This document shows, piece by piece, positions 41,091 through 50,006 of a DNA stretch of 64,000 nucleotides. Location: NCBI GenBank assembly GCA_035695045.1, contig DASSEX010000051.1, forward strand, positions 124,001 through 188,000, given 5' to 3'. How positions within the stretch are numbered: position 1 is the stretch's first letter; every line of letters begins with the position of its first letter. The notes beneath the pieces were generated by a model, which ran no database searches, was not told the DNA's origin, and saw only the letters and a program-made list of their open reading frames with translations. The position numbers and the translations under genes were made by a program. Source of the stretch: DASSKP01 sp035695045. Lineage in GTDB: Bacteria > Actinomycetota > Actinomycetes > JAFAQI01.

Positions 41091-42383
41091 ATGACCAGCA
41101 GCACCGGCACCCCCGACGTCGGCCGGCCCACGGTCGCCGTGGTCGGGGCCGGCGTGTCCGGGCTGACCGCGGCGTACCTGCTCAGGCGCACCCACCGCGT
41201 CACGCTGTTCGAGGCGGACGACCGCCTCGGCGGTCACGCACACACGCACGACGTGGCCGACGTCTATGGCCATCGCCACGCCGTCGACAGCGGGTTCATC
41301 GTGCACAACGACGTCACCTATCCCTGGCTCCGCAAGCTGTTCACCGAGCTCGACGTCGAGGTGCGGCGCACCGAGATGAGCATGAGCGTCCGGTGCGACG
41401 GCTGCGGACTGGAGTACGCCGGCGGACGCGGCCTGCGTGGTGTGTTCGCACAGCCGAAGCGGCTGCTCGACCCGGAGTTCCTGCGGATGCTGACGCAAGT
41501 GAAGCGATTCCATCGCCGGGCGTCCGCCTTCCTGCGCACCACCGACGACGAGGACGACACGACGTACGGCGAGTTCCTGCGGCGGGAAGGGTTCGGTGAG
41601 CACTTCATCGCGCACTACGCCGTGCCGGTCGTGTCCTGCGTGTGGTCGGCCGGGACGGCGACAGCGGTCGAGTACCCCGCGCGCTATCTGTTCCGCTTTC
41701 TCGAGCACCACGGAATGCTGAGGATCGGCGGGTCGCCTCAGTGGTACAGCGTCGTCGGCGGCTCTCGGACCTATGTCGAGCGGCTGACGGCGATGCTCGA
41801 CGACATCCGGGCCGGCCATGCGGTGACCGACATCGTGCGGCACGACGGCGGCGTGCAGGTGCGAGACGCCGTGGGCCGCGTCGAATGGTTCGACCGCGTC
41901 GTCATCGCGACGCACGCCGACCAGGCGCTGAGCCTGCTCACGAACCCGACCGACGACGAGGTCACGACGCTGAAGCAGTTCCGGTACTCCGCGAACGAGA
42001 CGGTCCTGCACTCCGACAGCGCCGTTCTGCCCGAAGCGTCCGGTGCGCGCGCGTCGTGGAACTACCGGATGGCGGCCTGCGGCCGGGCAGACCAGCCGAC
42101 GGTCGTGAGCTACTGGATGAACAAGTTGCACGGGCTGGAGTCCGCGCAGGAGTTCGTCGTGACTCTCAACGACCGGGAGCGGGTAGACCCGCAGAGTGTG
42201 CATGCCGTCATGCACTACGAGCACCCGGTCTACACGGTCGAGTCGGTACGAGCGCAGGCGCGGCTCGACTCGCTCGCGACCGACCGGACCGTCTACGCCG
42301 GCGCCTACCACGGGTGGGGCTTCCATGAGGACGGATGCCGGTCCGGCGTCGCGGCCGCCCGGCATTTCGGTGTCGACTGGTGA
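41091..42383 (+). CDS. FAD-dependent oxidoreductase, COG2907 amine-oxidase-like
   Basis: A 430-residue flavoprotein: FAD-binding VVGAGVSGLTAAYLL, the RLGGHAHTH loop (GG motif after the Rossmann fold), the FIVHNDVTYPWLRKLF segment typical of COG2907, and a C-terminal YAGAYHGWGFHEDGCRSG that closes the FAD site. COG2907 proteins occur with DUF1365 and cfa-type genes in light- or singlet-oxygen-induced clusters; in Rhodobacter relatives of this set make furan or methylated fatty acids. Likely oxidises or desaturates a membrane acyl chain (inference). First gene of the plus-strand operon; a weak Shine-Dalgarno precedes the ATG. Its stop overlaps the next start by GTGA. Confidence 0.9.
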   Translation: MTSSTGTPDVGRPTVAVVGAGVSGLTAAYLLRRTHRVTLFEADDRLGGHAHTHDVADVYGHRHAVDSGFIVHNDVTYPWLRKLFTELDVEVRRTEMSMSVRCDGCGLEYAGGRGLRGVFAQPKRLLDPEFLRMLTQVKRFHRRASAFLRTTDDEDDTTYGEFLRREGFGEHFIAHYAVPVVSCVWSAGTATAVEYPARYLFRFLEHHGMLRIGGSPQWYSVVGGSRTYVERLTAMLDDIRAGHAVTDIVRHDGGVQVRDAVGRVEWFDRVVIATHADQALSLLTNPTDDEVTTLKQFRYSANETVLHSDSAVLPEASGARASWNYRMAACGRADQPTVVSYWMNKLHGLESAQEFVVTLNDRERVDPQSVHAVMHYEHPVYTVESVRAQARLDSLATDRTVYAGAYHGWGFHEDGCRSGVAAARHFGVDW

Positions 42384-43135
42384 CCCCACCGATGACGGCC
42401 TCGCCGCCGGCTGTGCCGGCGCTGGTAGTGGGTCGGGTCAGCCACAGCCGGATCGGCCCGGTCAGACACTCGTTCCGCCACGATGTCTACCAGTGGCTGG
42501 TCGACCTCGATGCGTTGCCGGAGCCACCCCACTGGCTGCGTCCCTTCGCACGTTTCCGCAGCTCGGATCATCTCGGTGACCCGGCGCTGTCGATCAAGGC
42601 GAACGTCGAGCGCTTCCTCTCGTTGCACGGCGTCGAGCTCGGCGAGGGCGCGCGAATCCTCATGCTGGCCAACGCCCGGGTCCTCGGACACGTCTTCGAC
42701 CCACTGTCGGTGTTCTGGTGCTACGACGGCCACGGCCGGCTCGCCTCCGTGGTGGCGGAGGTGCACAACACGTACGGCGAACGCCACGCCTACCTGCTCC
42801 GCCCCGACCAGGACGGCGACGCCGAGCAGGAGAAGAAGTTCTACGTCTCCCCCTTCTTCGACGTCAGCGGCAGCTACCAACTTCGGTTCGACCTGACACC
42901 CGAGCTGGTCGCCACGAGCGTGACCCTGCGACGGGAGAGCGAGGTTGCGTTCCGTGCAAGCTTCCGCGGCCGTCCGCAACCGGCCACACCCGGCGCGCTG
43001 CTCCGGCAGCTGATCCGCCAACCCCTCATGCCGCAACGCGTATCGGTGCTCATCCGGATCCATGGCATCTGGCTGTGGCTTCGCCGCCTACCGGTCCGAC
43101 CGCGGCCCCTTCACGTCCCTCAGGAAGGCATCTGA
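42380..43135 (+). CDS. DUF1365 family protein
   Basis: A 251-residue DUF1365 (COG3496) protein: VGRVSHSRIGPVRHSFRH at the start, MLANARVLGHVFDPLSVFWC, VVAEVHNTYGERHAYLL and KKFYVSPFFDVSGSY are all family signatures. No enzymatic function is proven, but the gene is a constant partner of COG2907 and cyclopropane-synthase-like genes, pointing to lipid modification. GTG at 42380 overlaps the previous stop (GTGA); an ATG at 42392 is an alternative start. A C-terminal amphipathic helix (LIRIHGIWLWLRRLP) may attach it to the membrane. Confidence 0.9.
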   Translation: MTPPMTASPPAVPALVVGRVSHSRIGPVRHSFRHDVYQWLVDLDALPEPPHWLRPFARFRSSDHLGDPALSIKANVERFLSLHGVELGEGARILMLANARVLGHVFDPLSVFWCYDGHGRLASVVAEVHNTYGERHAYLLRPDQDGDAEQEKKFYVSPFFDVSGSYQLRFDLTPELVATSVTLRRESEVAFRASFRGRPQPATPGALLRQLIRQPLMPQRVSVLIRIHGIWLWLRRLPVRPRPLHVPQEGI

Positions 43136-43136
43136 C

Positions 43137-44384
43137 GTGTCCGTCTCACCGACACTCCCCCTGCAAGGTCTCGCCCCGCATCCGCGAGCGCCGTTGAGTG
43201 CGACCGTCGCACAGCTCATCTTCGAACGAGCCGTGTCGCGGCTGCCCTTGCGCGTCACCCTTCCGGACGGGCAGGTGCTGGGTCGGGGCACGTCGAGCTC
43301 GCCGGTCCTCCAGCTGGTGCGACCCGCCGCGTTCTTCGCCCGCATCGGACGCGACCGGAAGATCGGCTTCGGCGAGTCCTACGTCGCCGGCGACTGGCGG
43401 CCGGGCAGCGATACCGACCTGGCCGATCTGCTGACCGTGTTCGCGGAACGGTTGACCAGCCTCGTGCCGCCGTGGCTGCAGCGAATGCGTGCGCTGGTCG
43501 ACCGGCCCATTCCGGCTCACCAGGACAACTCGCTCAACGGATCCCGCGCCAACATCGCGGCTCACTACGACCTCAGCAACGAGCTGTTCGCTGCCTTCCT
43601 CGACCCCACCATGAGCTACTCGTCGGCGTGGTTCGACACCGAGTCGGACGTCGACAGCGCCGACGACCTCGAGGGCGCGCAGGTGCGGAAGATCGACGCG
43701 ATGCTCGACCTCGCCCGCGTCAAAGCCGGCACCCGCCTACTGGAGATCGGCTCAGGGTGGGGTGCGCTCGCGATTCGCGCCGGTCAGCGCGGCGCCCACG
43801 TCACGTCGATCACGTTGTCGGCCGAGCAGATGCAGCTCGCCCGCCGGCGGGTCGAGGAGGCAGGCCTGGCCGACCTGGTCGAGATCCGGGTGCAGGACTA
43901 CCGGGAGGTGCAGGGCAGCTTCGACGCGATCGTCAGCGTCGAGATGATCGAGGCGGTCGGTGAGGCCTACTGGCCCGACTACTTCAAGACGCTGGACCGA
44001 CTGCTCGCGCCGGGTGGCACGGCGAGCATCCAGGCCATCACGATGGCGCACGACCGGCTGCTCGCGACGAGGCGAAGCTTCGGCTGGATCCAGAAGTACA
44101 TCTTCCCGGGCGGCCTGATCCCTTCCCTGCGGGCGATCGACGAAAGCCTGGCCGCGCACACCACGCTGCGGGTCGTGCAAGGCCGTGAGCTGCGTCAGCA
44201 CTACGCCCGCACACTGCGCCTGTGGCGGGAACGTTTCATCGACGCGTCGCCGCGCCTTCGCGCGCACGGGTTCGACGAGAGGTTCCACCGGATGTGGGAG
44301 TTTTACCTCGCCTACTCGGAGGCAGGCTTCCGCAGTGGCTACCTCGGCGTCAGCCAGCTGCAGCTGGCGAGGGCGGCGGCATGA
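43137..44384 (+). CDS. Cyclopropane-fatty-acyl-phospholipid synthase-like methyltransferase
   Basis: A 415-residue SAM-dependent enzyme of the Cfa/CmaS family, which adds a methylene or methyl group to double bonds of membrane acyl chains. N-terminal lipid-binding domain (to about 125; FGESYVAGDW), then the methyltransferase: HYDLSNELFAAFLDPTMSYS, SAM motif I LEIGSGWGAL, SVEMIEAVG, and the C-terminal YARTLRLWRERF. GTG at 43137 with AGGAAGG upstream, one base after the DUF1365 stop. With the neighbouring FAD oxidase it may make a methylated or furan fatty acid rather than plain cyclopropane (inference). Confidence 0.93.
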   Translation: MSVSPTLPLQGLAPHPRAPLSATVAQLIFERAVSRLPLRVTLPDGQVLGRGTSSSPVLQLVRPAAFFARIGRDRKIGFGESYVAGDWRPGSDTDLADLLTVFAERLTSLVPPWLQRMRALVDRPIPAHQDNSLNGSRANIAAHYDLSNELFAAFLDPTMSYSSAWFDTESDVDSADDLEGAQVRKIDAMLDLARVKAGTRLLEIGSGWGALAIRAGQRGAHVTSITLSAEQMQLARRRVEEAGLADLVEIRVQDYREVQGSFDAIVSVEMIEAVGEAYWPDYFKTLDRLLAPGGTASIQAITMAHDRLLATRRSFGWIQKYIFPGGLIPSLRAIDESLAAHTTLRVVQGRELRQHYARTLRLWRERFIDASPRLRAHGFDERFHRMWEFYLAYSEAGFRSGYLGVSQLQLARAAA

Positions 44385-45121
44385 ACCTGCGCGGCAAGGT
44401 CGTCTGGGTGATCGGCGCATCAAGTGGCATCGGCGCCGCCACGGCCCGTGAGCTGGTGAACCGCGGCGCGACCGTCGCCATCTCCGCTCGACGCGAGGAC
44501 CAGCTCGCGAAGGTCTCCGACGGCGACATGCTCGTGGTGCCTGCCGACGTCACCGATGCGCACTCGATCGCGGCGGCTGCGTCGCGGATCCGCGACGAAC
44601 ACGGTCGCATCGACATCGCCCTCATTTCCGCCGGGCACTGGAGGCAGACCGATCCCCATGCTTGGGACACGGACGACTTCAACCGGCACGTGCAGGTCAA
44701 CCTCGTCGGGAGCAGCAACGCGATCGCCGCCGTACTGCCCGAGATGTTGGAACGGCGCAGCGGCGTCATCGCCGGGATCAGCTCGGTGGCGGGCTATCGG
44801 GGGCTGGCCGGCGCCGAGGCCTATGGCGCGACGAAAGCTGCACAGATCAACCTGCTGGAGTCGCTGCGGGTGCATCTCGCGAAGACCGGCGTGAAGGTGA
44901 CGACGATCTGCCCAGGCTTCGTCCGCACCGATCTCACTGCGGGCAACCGCTTCCCCATGCCGTTCATCATCGACGCCGACGACGCGGCGCGATCGATCTG
45001 CGACGGTCTCGAGCACGAACGCAACGAGATCGTGTTCCCCCTCCCGATGGCTCTGCTGATGAAAGCGGCACGTCTGGTGCCGGTGAGCCTGTGGCCGCGA
45101 CTCTGGGCAGGTGCTGCGTGA
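44381..45121 (+). CDS. Short-chain dehydrogenase/reductase (SDR)
   Basis: A 246-residue classical SDR: VIGASSGIGAATA, the catalytic Ser in GISSVAG and AYGATKAAQ (Tyr-x3-Lys). The C-terminus is unusual for a classical SDR, with a hydrophobic stretch PLPMALLMKAARLVPVSLWP that may bind membrane, as in lipid-acting SDRs. ATGA overlap with the methyltransferase gene and GTGA overlap with the next gene. Role within the lipid-modification operon is inferred. Confidence 0.9.
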   Translation: MNLRGKVVWVIGASSGIGAATARELVNRGATVAISARREDQLAKVSDGDMLVVPADVTDAHSIAAAASRIRDEHGRIDIALISAGHWRQTDPHAWDTDDFNRHVQVNLVGSSNAIAAVLPEMLERRSGVIAGISSVAGYRGLAGAEAYGATKAAQINLLESLRVHLAKTGVKVTTICPGFVRTDLTAGNRFPMPFIIDADDAARSICDGLEHERNEIVFPLPMALLMKAARLVPVSLWPRLWAGAA

Positions 45122-45558
45122 GGCTCGAACGAACTGTCACCGTCGACGTCCCCTTGAGCCAGGCGTTCGGTTTCCTGGCCGACTTCACCACGACGACGCA
45201 GTGGGATCCGGGAACGGTGTCGACGGTGCGACAGCACGGCGACGGGGGCGTCGGGACGACGTACCTCAACACGTCCAGGTTCCTCGGCCGCGAGACCTCG
45301 CTGACGTACGCCGTCGAAGAGCTGGTGCCCGACCACCGGATCCGGCTCCGCGGCGAGAACAAGACGGTCGTCTCGGTCGACACCATGTCCTTCCGGCGCA
45401 AGGGACGGCTGACGGAAGTCACCTACACCGCCGAGTTCACGTTCAAGGGAGCAAGCCGGTTCCTCGCTCCCCTGCTGAAACCCGCGTTCATCCGTCTCGG
45501 CAACGATGCGGAGGCGGGTCTGCGATCGGCGCTCAGCGGGTTGCGTCGCAGCGCTTAG
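45118..45558 (+). CDS. SRPBCC (START/polyketide cyclase-like) family protein
   Basis: A 146-residue helix-grip protein: RLERTVTVDVPLSQAFGFLADFTTT is split here for length, followed by TQWDPG and a beta-sheet run to a long C-terminal helix (GNDAEAGLRSALSGLRRS). These domains bind hydrophobic ligands, which would suit a carrier or chaperone for the modified lipid in this operon. No catalytic residues can be named. GTG start coupled to the SDR by GTGA. Last gene of the coupled five-gene set. Confidence 0.85.
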   Translation: MRLERTVTVDVPLSQAFGFLADFTTTTQWDPGTVSTVRQHGDGGVGTTYLNTSRFLGRETSLTYAVEELVPDHRIRLRGENKTVVSVDTMSFRRKGRLTEVTYTAEFTFKGASRFLAPLLKPAFIRLGNDAEAGLRSALSGLRRSA

Positions 45559-45687
45559 CGGGAGTCGCGGACGCTGTGCCTCTCGCGTCGCATGCCGAGC
45601 CGCTCCATCAACCGCCACGAGGGCTCGTTGCCGGTGAAGCAGCCGGCGACGACACGACGGAGGCCGACGTGTCATAGCGTCGCTCTG

Positions 45688-46572
45688 ATGCGAATCGGCG
45701 TGTGCGTCCTGCCCGACGTCGCGTGGCGCGAGTGGCGGCGGCGTGTGCAGCTCCTCGACGAGCTCGGCGTCGACCACGCATGGACCTACGACCATCTCGC
45801 CTGGCGCGACCTGCGCGACGGTCCCTGGTTCACCGCTGTTCCGCTGCTGACGGCTGCGGCCACTGCGACCAGGCGCATCCGGCTCGGAACGCTGGTCGCG
45901 TCGCCGAACTTGCGGCACCCGGTCGTCTTCGCCAAGGAGCTCGTCGCACTCGACCGGATCAGCGACGGACGCATCATCGCCGGTGTCGGCGCCGGCGCGG
46001 TCACCGGCTGGGACACCCACATGCTCGGGCAGGCGAAGCTCGACGGTCGTGAGCGCGCCGACCGTTACGAGGAGTTCGTCGAGCTCCTCGCCCTCCTGCT
46101 GCGCGAGGGCAGGGCGTCGTACCAGGGGAAGTGGTACGTCGCCGACGACGCGCGCTCGCATCCGGGCCCGGTCCGACAACCCCTGCCACTGGCGATCGCC
46201 GCGAGCGGACCGCGAGGGATGCGGCTGGCCGCAGAGCACGGCGACACCTGGATCACCACCGGCGACCTGAAGGTCCCCGGCGCTCTCGACATCGACGCCA
46301 GCGTGCGGCTGGTCGGCGAGCAGGTGCAACGGCTGGACGAGATCTGCGCCGCGAGCGGTCGCGACCCCGGTACCTTGCGGCGCCTCGTGTCGACCGGAGG
46401 GCAGCTGGCGAGCGCACTGGAGTCAGCGGAGGCGTTCGCGGAGGCGGTCGGCCGTTACGCCGAGGCGGGTGCGACCGATCTCGTCGTGCACTGGCCGCGT
46501 CCGACCCCGCCGTACGAGGGAGACGACAGCGCACTGCCCGGGATCCTCGCATCGCAGCTCGAATCGGGATGA
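45688..46572 (+). CDS. LLM-class flavin-dependent oxidoreductase
   Basis: A 294-residue luciferase-like monooxygenase (TIM barrel) using FMN or F420. Signatures: LDELGVDHAWTYDHLAWRD, IRLGTLVASPNLRHPVVFAKE, LDRISDGRIIAGVGAG and the RYEEFVELLALLLREG region. The cofactor and substrate are not determined; F420 is plausible in an actinobacterium. Starts at ATG 45688 (MRIGVCV). It follows the SRPBCC gene by 130 bases and may or may not belong to the light-regulated operon. Confidence 0.88.
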   Translation: MRIGVCVLPDVAWREWRRRVQLLDELGVDHAWTYDHLAWRDLRDGPWFTAVPLLTAAATATRRIRLGTLVASPNLRHPVVFAKELVALDRISDGRIIAGVGAGAVTGWDTHMLGQAKLDGRERADRYEEFVELLALLLREGRASYQGKWYVADDARSHPGPVRQPLPLAIAASGPRGMRLAAEHGDTWITTGDLKVPGALDIDASVRLVGEQVQRLDEICAASGRDPGTLRRLVSTGGQLASALESAEAFAEAVGRYAEAGATDLVVHWPRPTPPYEGDDSALPGILASQLESG

Positions 46573-46589
46573 TTGCGCCGACCAACTGA

Positions 46590-46619
46590 TTGCATGAGTC
46601 AACCAATCTGTGCTACAAC
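46590..46619 (+). promoter_or_regulatory. Candidate promoter of the marR-MFS unit
   Basis: TTGCAT (46590-46595), 18 bases, TACAAC (46614-46619). The marR ATG lies 10 bases after the -10, so the message would be nearly leaderless. The region is AT-richer than its surroundings. A TTG-n7-CAA half-palindrome (46590-46602) could be the MarR site. Confidence 0.45.
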
Positions 46620-46629
46620 TCTTCGTGCA

Positions 46630-47100
46630 ATGACCAACTCCCCCGCTGTCACGACGATCGCCGAGCAGGTCGGCCGGCTGGTCCGGCTGACCAAGGCCTG
46701 GCGCAGTGCGCACGCCGACCCCCGGCTGCACCCGCAGGGCGCCGCGCACATGCTGCTGCTGCCTCTGCACCATCACGGCGCGATGCGCAGCCAGGCGCTC
46801 GCCGAGCTGACCCACACCGACCCGTCGACGATCAGCCGGCACGTCTCGCTGCTGCTCGGCGAAGGCCTGATCGCCCGGCAGGCGGACCAGACGGACGGCC
46901 GGGCCAGCCTGCTGGTGCTCACCGACAAGGGTCACGAGCGCGTCTGCGAGATGCGACAGGGCCGCGACCTGATGATCGCCGGCCTGCTCAGCGACTGGAG
47001 TGACGCCGACGTGAACCGGCTGGCCAAGCTGCTCGGCCGGTTCAACGACTCTTTCGAGACCGCGCTCGACGACGAGCGCGCAGACCTGGAGACCGCGTGA
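46630..47100 (+). CDS. MarR-family transcriptional regulator
   Basis: A 156-residue winged-helix regulator: HHHGAMRSQALAELTHTDPS, TISRHVSLLLGEGLIARQAD and the wing TDGRASLLVLTDKG match the MarR fold. The start at 46630 is chosen because the promoter elements lie just upstream and the earlier in-frame codons are then untranscribed. Its stop overlaps the start of the multidrug transporter (GTGA), the standard MarR-efflux arrangement, in which the regulator represses the pump until a ligand binds. Confidence 0.92.
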   Translation: MTNSPAVTTIAEQVGRLVRLTKAWRSAHADPRLHPQGAAHMLLLPLHHHGAMRSQALAELTHTDPSTISRHVSLLLGEGLIARQADQTDGRASLLVLTDKGHERVCEMRQGRDLMIAGLLSDWSDADVNRLAKLLGRFNDSFETALDDERADLETA

Positions 47101-48866
47101 CCACCGCTGCACCCCCTGCCCCCGGCGGTGCTGACAGCCACCTGCTGTCGCACCGGCAGATCCTCACCATCCTGTCCGGGCTGCTGCTCGGCATGTTCCT
47201 GGCGGCTCTCGACCAGACCGTCGTCGCCACCGGCATCCGCGTCATCGCCGACAACCTGCACGGCTACAGCCTTCAGGCGTGGGCGACGACGGCGTTCCTC
47301 ATCACGTCGACGATCACGACGCCGCTCTACGGCAAGCTGTCCGACCAGTACGGTCGCAAGCCGTTCTTCATGGGCGCGATCACCATCTTCATCACGGGCT
47401 CCGCCCTGTGCGGCCTGTCCCAGTCGATGTACGAGCTGGCGGCGTTCCGCGCCATCCAGGGCCTCGGCGCCGGCGGTCTGTTCACCCTCGCGCTCGCGAT
47501 CATCGGCGACCTGGTCGGCCCGCGCGAGCGGGCGCGCTACCAGGGCTACTTCCTCGCGGTCTTCGGGACGGCGTCCGTGCTCGGCCCGGTCGTCGGCGGT
47601 TTCCTCGCCGGCCAGGCGTCGGTGCTCGGCATCACCGGCTGGCGCTGGATCTTCTGGATCAACGTGCCGATCGGCATGTTCGCGCTGCTCGTGGTGTCAC
47701 GCGTGTTGCAGGTGCAGCACGTGTTCCACAAGCACCGCATCGACTGGCAGGGCGCACTGTCGCTCGTCATTGCTCTCGTGCCGTTGCTGACGGTCGCCGA
47801 GCAGGGACGCTCCTGGGGCTGGGGCTCGGGCCGCGCGCTCGCGTGTTACATCGTCGGCGTCATCGGCATCGTGCTGTTCTTCCTCGCGGAGCGTGCGTGC
47901 GGCGAGGACGCGTTGCTGCCGCTGCGGATGTTCCGCAACAAGACGTTCCGCATCGGCGGCCTGTCCAGCGTCGTCATCGGCATGGGCATGTTCGGTGGCC
48001 TGCTGATGCTGCCGCAGTACCTCCAGGTGGTGAAGGGTGCGTCCCCGACGACAGCGGGACTCGAGACGCTGCCGATGACGATCGGCATGATGACCGGCTC
48101 GATCATCTCGGGCCAGACCATCGCCCGCACCGCGCGCTACAAGATCTTCCCGGTCGTCGGCACCGCGCTGATGGTCGTCGCGATGGTGCTGTTCCACTTC
48201 GTCAGCGCGACCACGCCGCTGTGGCAGGTCATGATCGTCATGCTGGTGATGGGCCTCGGACTCGGCGGCAACATGCAGCCGGTGATCCTCGCCGTGCAGA
48301 ACGCGGTGGCGCCCCGGGAGATCGGTGTCGCGACGTCGTCGGTCACCTTCTCCCGGCAGATGGGCGGCACGCTCGGCACCGCGGTCTTCCTGTCGATTCT
48401 GTTCAGCGTGCTCGCGGACCACATCCGGCACGCGTTGCAGGCGGCCGCGCAGACCGGCGCATGGAAAGCGGCCGCGGCGGCGCACCCGGCGCAGCTTCAG
48501 CTCATCCGCTCAGGCGGCAGCGGGCATGCGCTGAACGACACGTCGTTCATCCAGAAGCTCGATCCCGTTCTCGCCGCGCCGTTCAAGACCGGCTTCGCGC
48601 AGTCGATGGACCTCGTCTTCCTCGTCGCGGCTGTCATCGTGGCGGTCGGCTTCATCATCATCTGGCAGCTCCCGGAGCTTCCGCTGCGGATGGAGAGCGG
48701 CAACGCGGCGCGGATGGCCGAGCGGCAGAAGGCGGCAGCCGACGAAGGCATTCCTGCCACTGTGCCGCCGCAGGACGCCGTACCGGCGTCGTCGGACGAC
48801 GACGTCATGGGGATTCCGTCGGCAGTCGCGCCTGACGCCGTGGCGCCCGGGTCGACTCCCCGCTGA
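47097..48866 (+). CDS. MFS drug transporter, DHA2 (EmrB/QacA, 14-helix) family
   Basis: A 589-residue inner-membrane proton-coupled exporter. Signatures: FLAALDQTVVATGIRVIAD (motif D1 of DHA2 pumps), motif A YGKLSDQYGRKPFFM, and motif C in LGPVVGGFLAGQ. Fourteen hydrophobic helices can be marked, with a large extracellular loop between the last two (about 440-500; QTGAWKAAAAAHPAQLQL). The tail of about 60 residues is hydrophilic. Specificity unknown. Coupled to the MarR gene. Confidence 0.94.
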   Translation: MTTAAPPAPGGADSHLLSHRQILTILSGLLLGMFLAALDQTVVATGIRVIADNLHGYSLQAWATTAFLITSTITTPLYGKLSDQYGRKPFFMGAITIFITGSALCGLSQSMYELAAFRAIQGLGAGGLFTLALAIIGDLVGPRERARYQGYFLAVFGTASVLGPVVGGFLAGQASVLGITGWRWIFWINVPIGMFALLVVSRVLQVQHVFHKHRIDWQGALSLVIALVPLLTVAEQGRSWGWGSGRALACYIVGVIGIVLFFLAERACGEDALLPLRMFRNKTFRIGGLSSVVIGMGMFGGLLMLPQYLQVVKGASPTTAGLETLPMTIGMMTGSIISGQTIARTARYKIFPVVGTALMVVAMVLFHFVSATTPLWQVMIVMLVMGLGLGGNMQPVILAVQNAVAPREIGVATSSVTFSRQMGGTLGTAVFLSILFSVLADHIRHALQAAAQTGAWKAAAAAHPAQLQLIRSGGSGHALNDTSFIQKLDPVLAAPFKTGFAQSMDLVFLVAAVIVAVGFIIIWQLPELPLRMESGNAARMAERQKAAADEGIPATVPPQDAVPASSDDDVMGIPSAVAPDAVAPGSTPR

Positions 48867-48921
48867 CCGCGGCCTCGCCCGCAGACAGGTCACCGGCCGA
48901 TGACGTGGAGTCGCAGCCGAC

Positions 48922-49101
48922 CTACGGTCCATGTTCCTCGGGGATGTCGGCCAGGCAGGGGTGCGCGACCAACCACTCCCAGGCAGCGGTTTGATCACGA
49001 TGGACTGACTCGTTGCCGCAGTCACAGGTGGCGCGCCAAAGACCTCCCGGCGCCGGCAAGACGTCGGGGCCGAGCGAAAGCGCCGTGACGACATCACTCA
49101 T
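48922..49101 (-). CDS. Small hypothetical protein with CxC motif
   Basis: A 59-residue protein, ATG at 49101. It contains WRATCDCGNESVHRDQTAAWEWLVAHPC: two cysteines (CDC) and a later Cys and His residues that could bind a metal or form a small beta-alpha domain. No family recognised. It occupies the gap between the converging MFS gene and the divergent SDR gene, where codon use and a start at ATG support a real gene; an upstream in-frame ATG at 49131 would add ten residues. Confidence 0.5.
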   Translation of the reverse strand: MSDVVTALSLGPDVLPAPGGLWRATCDCGNESVHRDQTAAWEWLVAHPCLADIPEEHGP

Positions 49102-49202
49102 ACGAATCAGGGTGTGACGTTCGCACGGCACGTTCCGTGACGCACGTCACGACAAGACTGTGCTGAGCAGCACTCCTCGCGCGAGACCCTACGCTGCCCG
49201 TC

Positions 49203-49967
49203 ATGGATCTCGGGCTCACCGGCAAGGTTGCGCTGGTCACGGGCGTCAGCTACGGGATCGGTGCGGCCGCTGCTGACGCGTTCATCCGCGAGGGTGCGCA
49301 GGTGTTCGGGACCAGCCGGTCTGCACCGGCGGAGCGCCATGGACTGGCGCACCTGAGCCTCGACATGAGTCAGGCCGACGCCGGCGACAAGGCGGTCGCC
49401 GCTTGCCTGGAGGAGTTCGGGCGCCTGGATGTGCTCGTCAACAACGTGGGCAGCGGACGCATCGGCACCGGCTTCGCTGCCGAGTCGGACGACATCTGGC
49501 AGCAGTTCTGGGAGCTCAACTTCATGTCGGCCGTGCGTACCACCCGCGCAGCGTTGCATCCGCTCAGCACGCACGGCGGCGTCGTCGTGAACGTCTCGAG
49601 CATCAACGGCCGGCTGCCGGAATCCGGCATCTATGCGTACAGCGCGAGCAAGGCCGCCATGAACAACCTGACCGTCAACCTTGCCCGCGAATACGCCTCC
49701 CGCCAGGTCCGCGTGGTGGGTGTCGCGCCTGGACCGGTTGACACGCCGTTGTGGCTCGGCCCCACTGGTGTCGCCGCGCAGGCGTCCGCACTCGGCGCCG
49801 GCGACGCCGAGTCGATCATCGCGAGTGCGCGGAAGGGCGTGCCCATCGGGCGCTTCAGTTCGGCCGAAGAGGTCGCCGACCTGATCGTGTTCCTGGCAAG
49901 CCCGCGGGCCGGGTCCCTCACAGGCACCACCGTCACCATCGACGGCGGCATCACCCCGACGACCTAG
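49203..49967 (+). CDS. Short-chain dehydrogenase/reductase (SDR)
   Basis: A 254-residue classical SDR: VTGVSYGIGAAAAD cofactor loop (TGxxxGIG with Val in place of the usual Gly), NNVGSGR, catalytic Ser in NVSSINGRLP and Tyr-x3-Lys in YSASKAAM, with VTIDGGITP near the end. Substrate unknown. Stand-alone transcription unit; the next gene starts 39 bases on. Confidence 0.9.
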   Translation: MDLGLTGKVALVTGVSYGIGAAAADAFIREGAQVFGTSRSAPAERHGLAHLSLDMSQADAGDKAVAACLEEFGRLDVLVNNVGSGRIGTGFAAESDDIWQQFWELNFMSAVRTTRAALHPLSTHGGVVVNVSSINGRLPESGIYAYSASKAAMNNLTVNLAREYASRQVRVVGVAPGPVDTPLWLGPTGVAAQASALGAGDAESIIASARKGVPIGRFSSAEEVADLIVFLASPRAGSLTGTTVTIDGGITPTT

Positions 49968-50006
49968 CGAATCGGCCCCCGCTCGACGTGCACCTACAGT
50001 GCCCGC

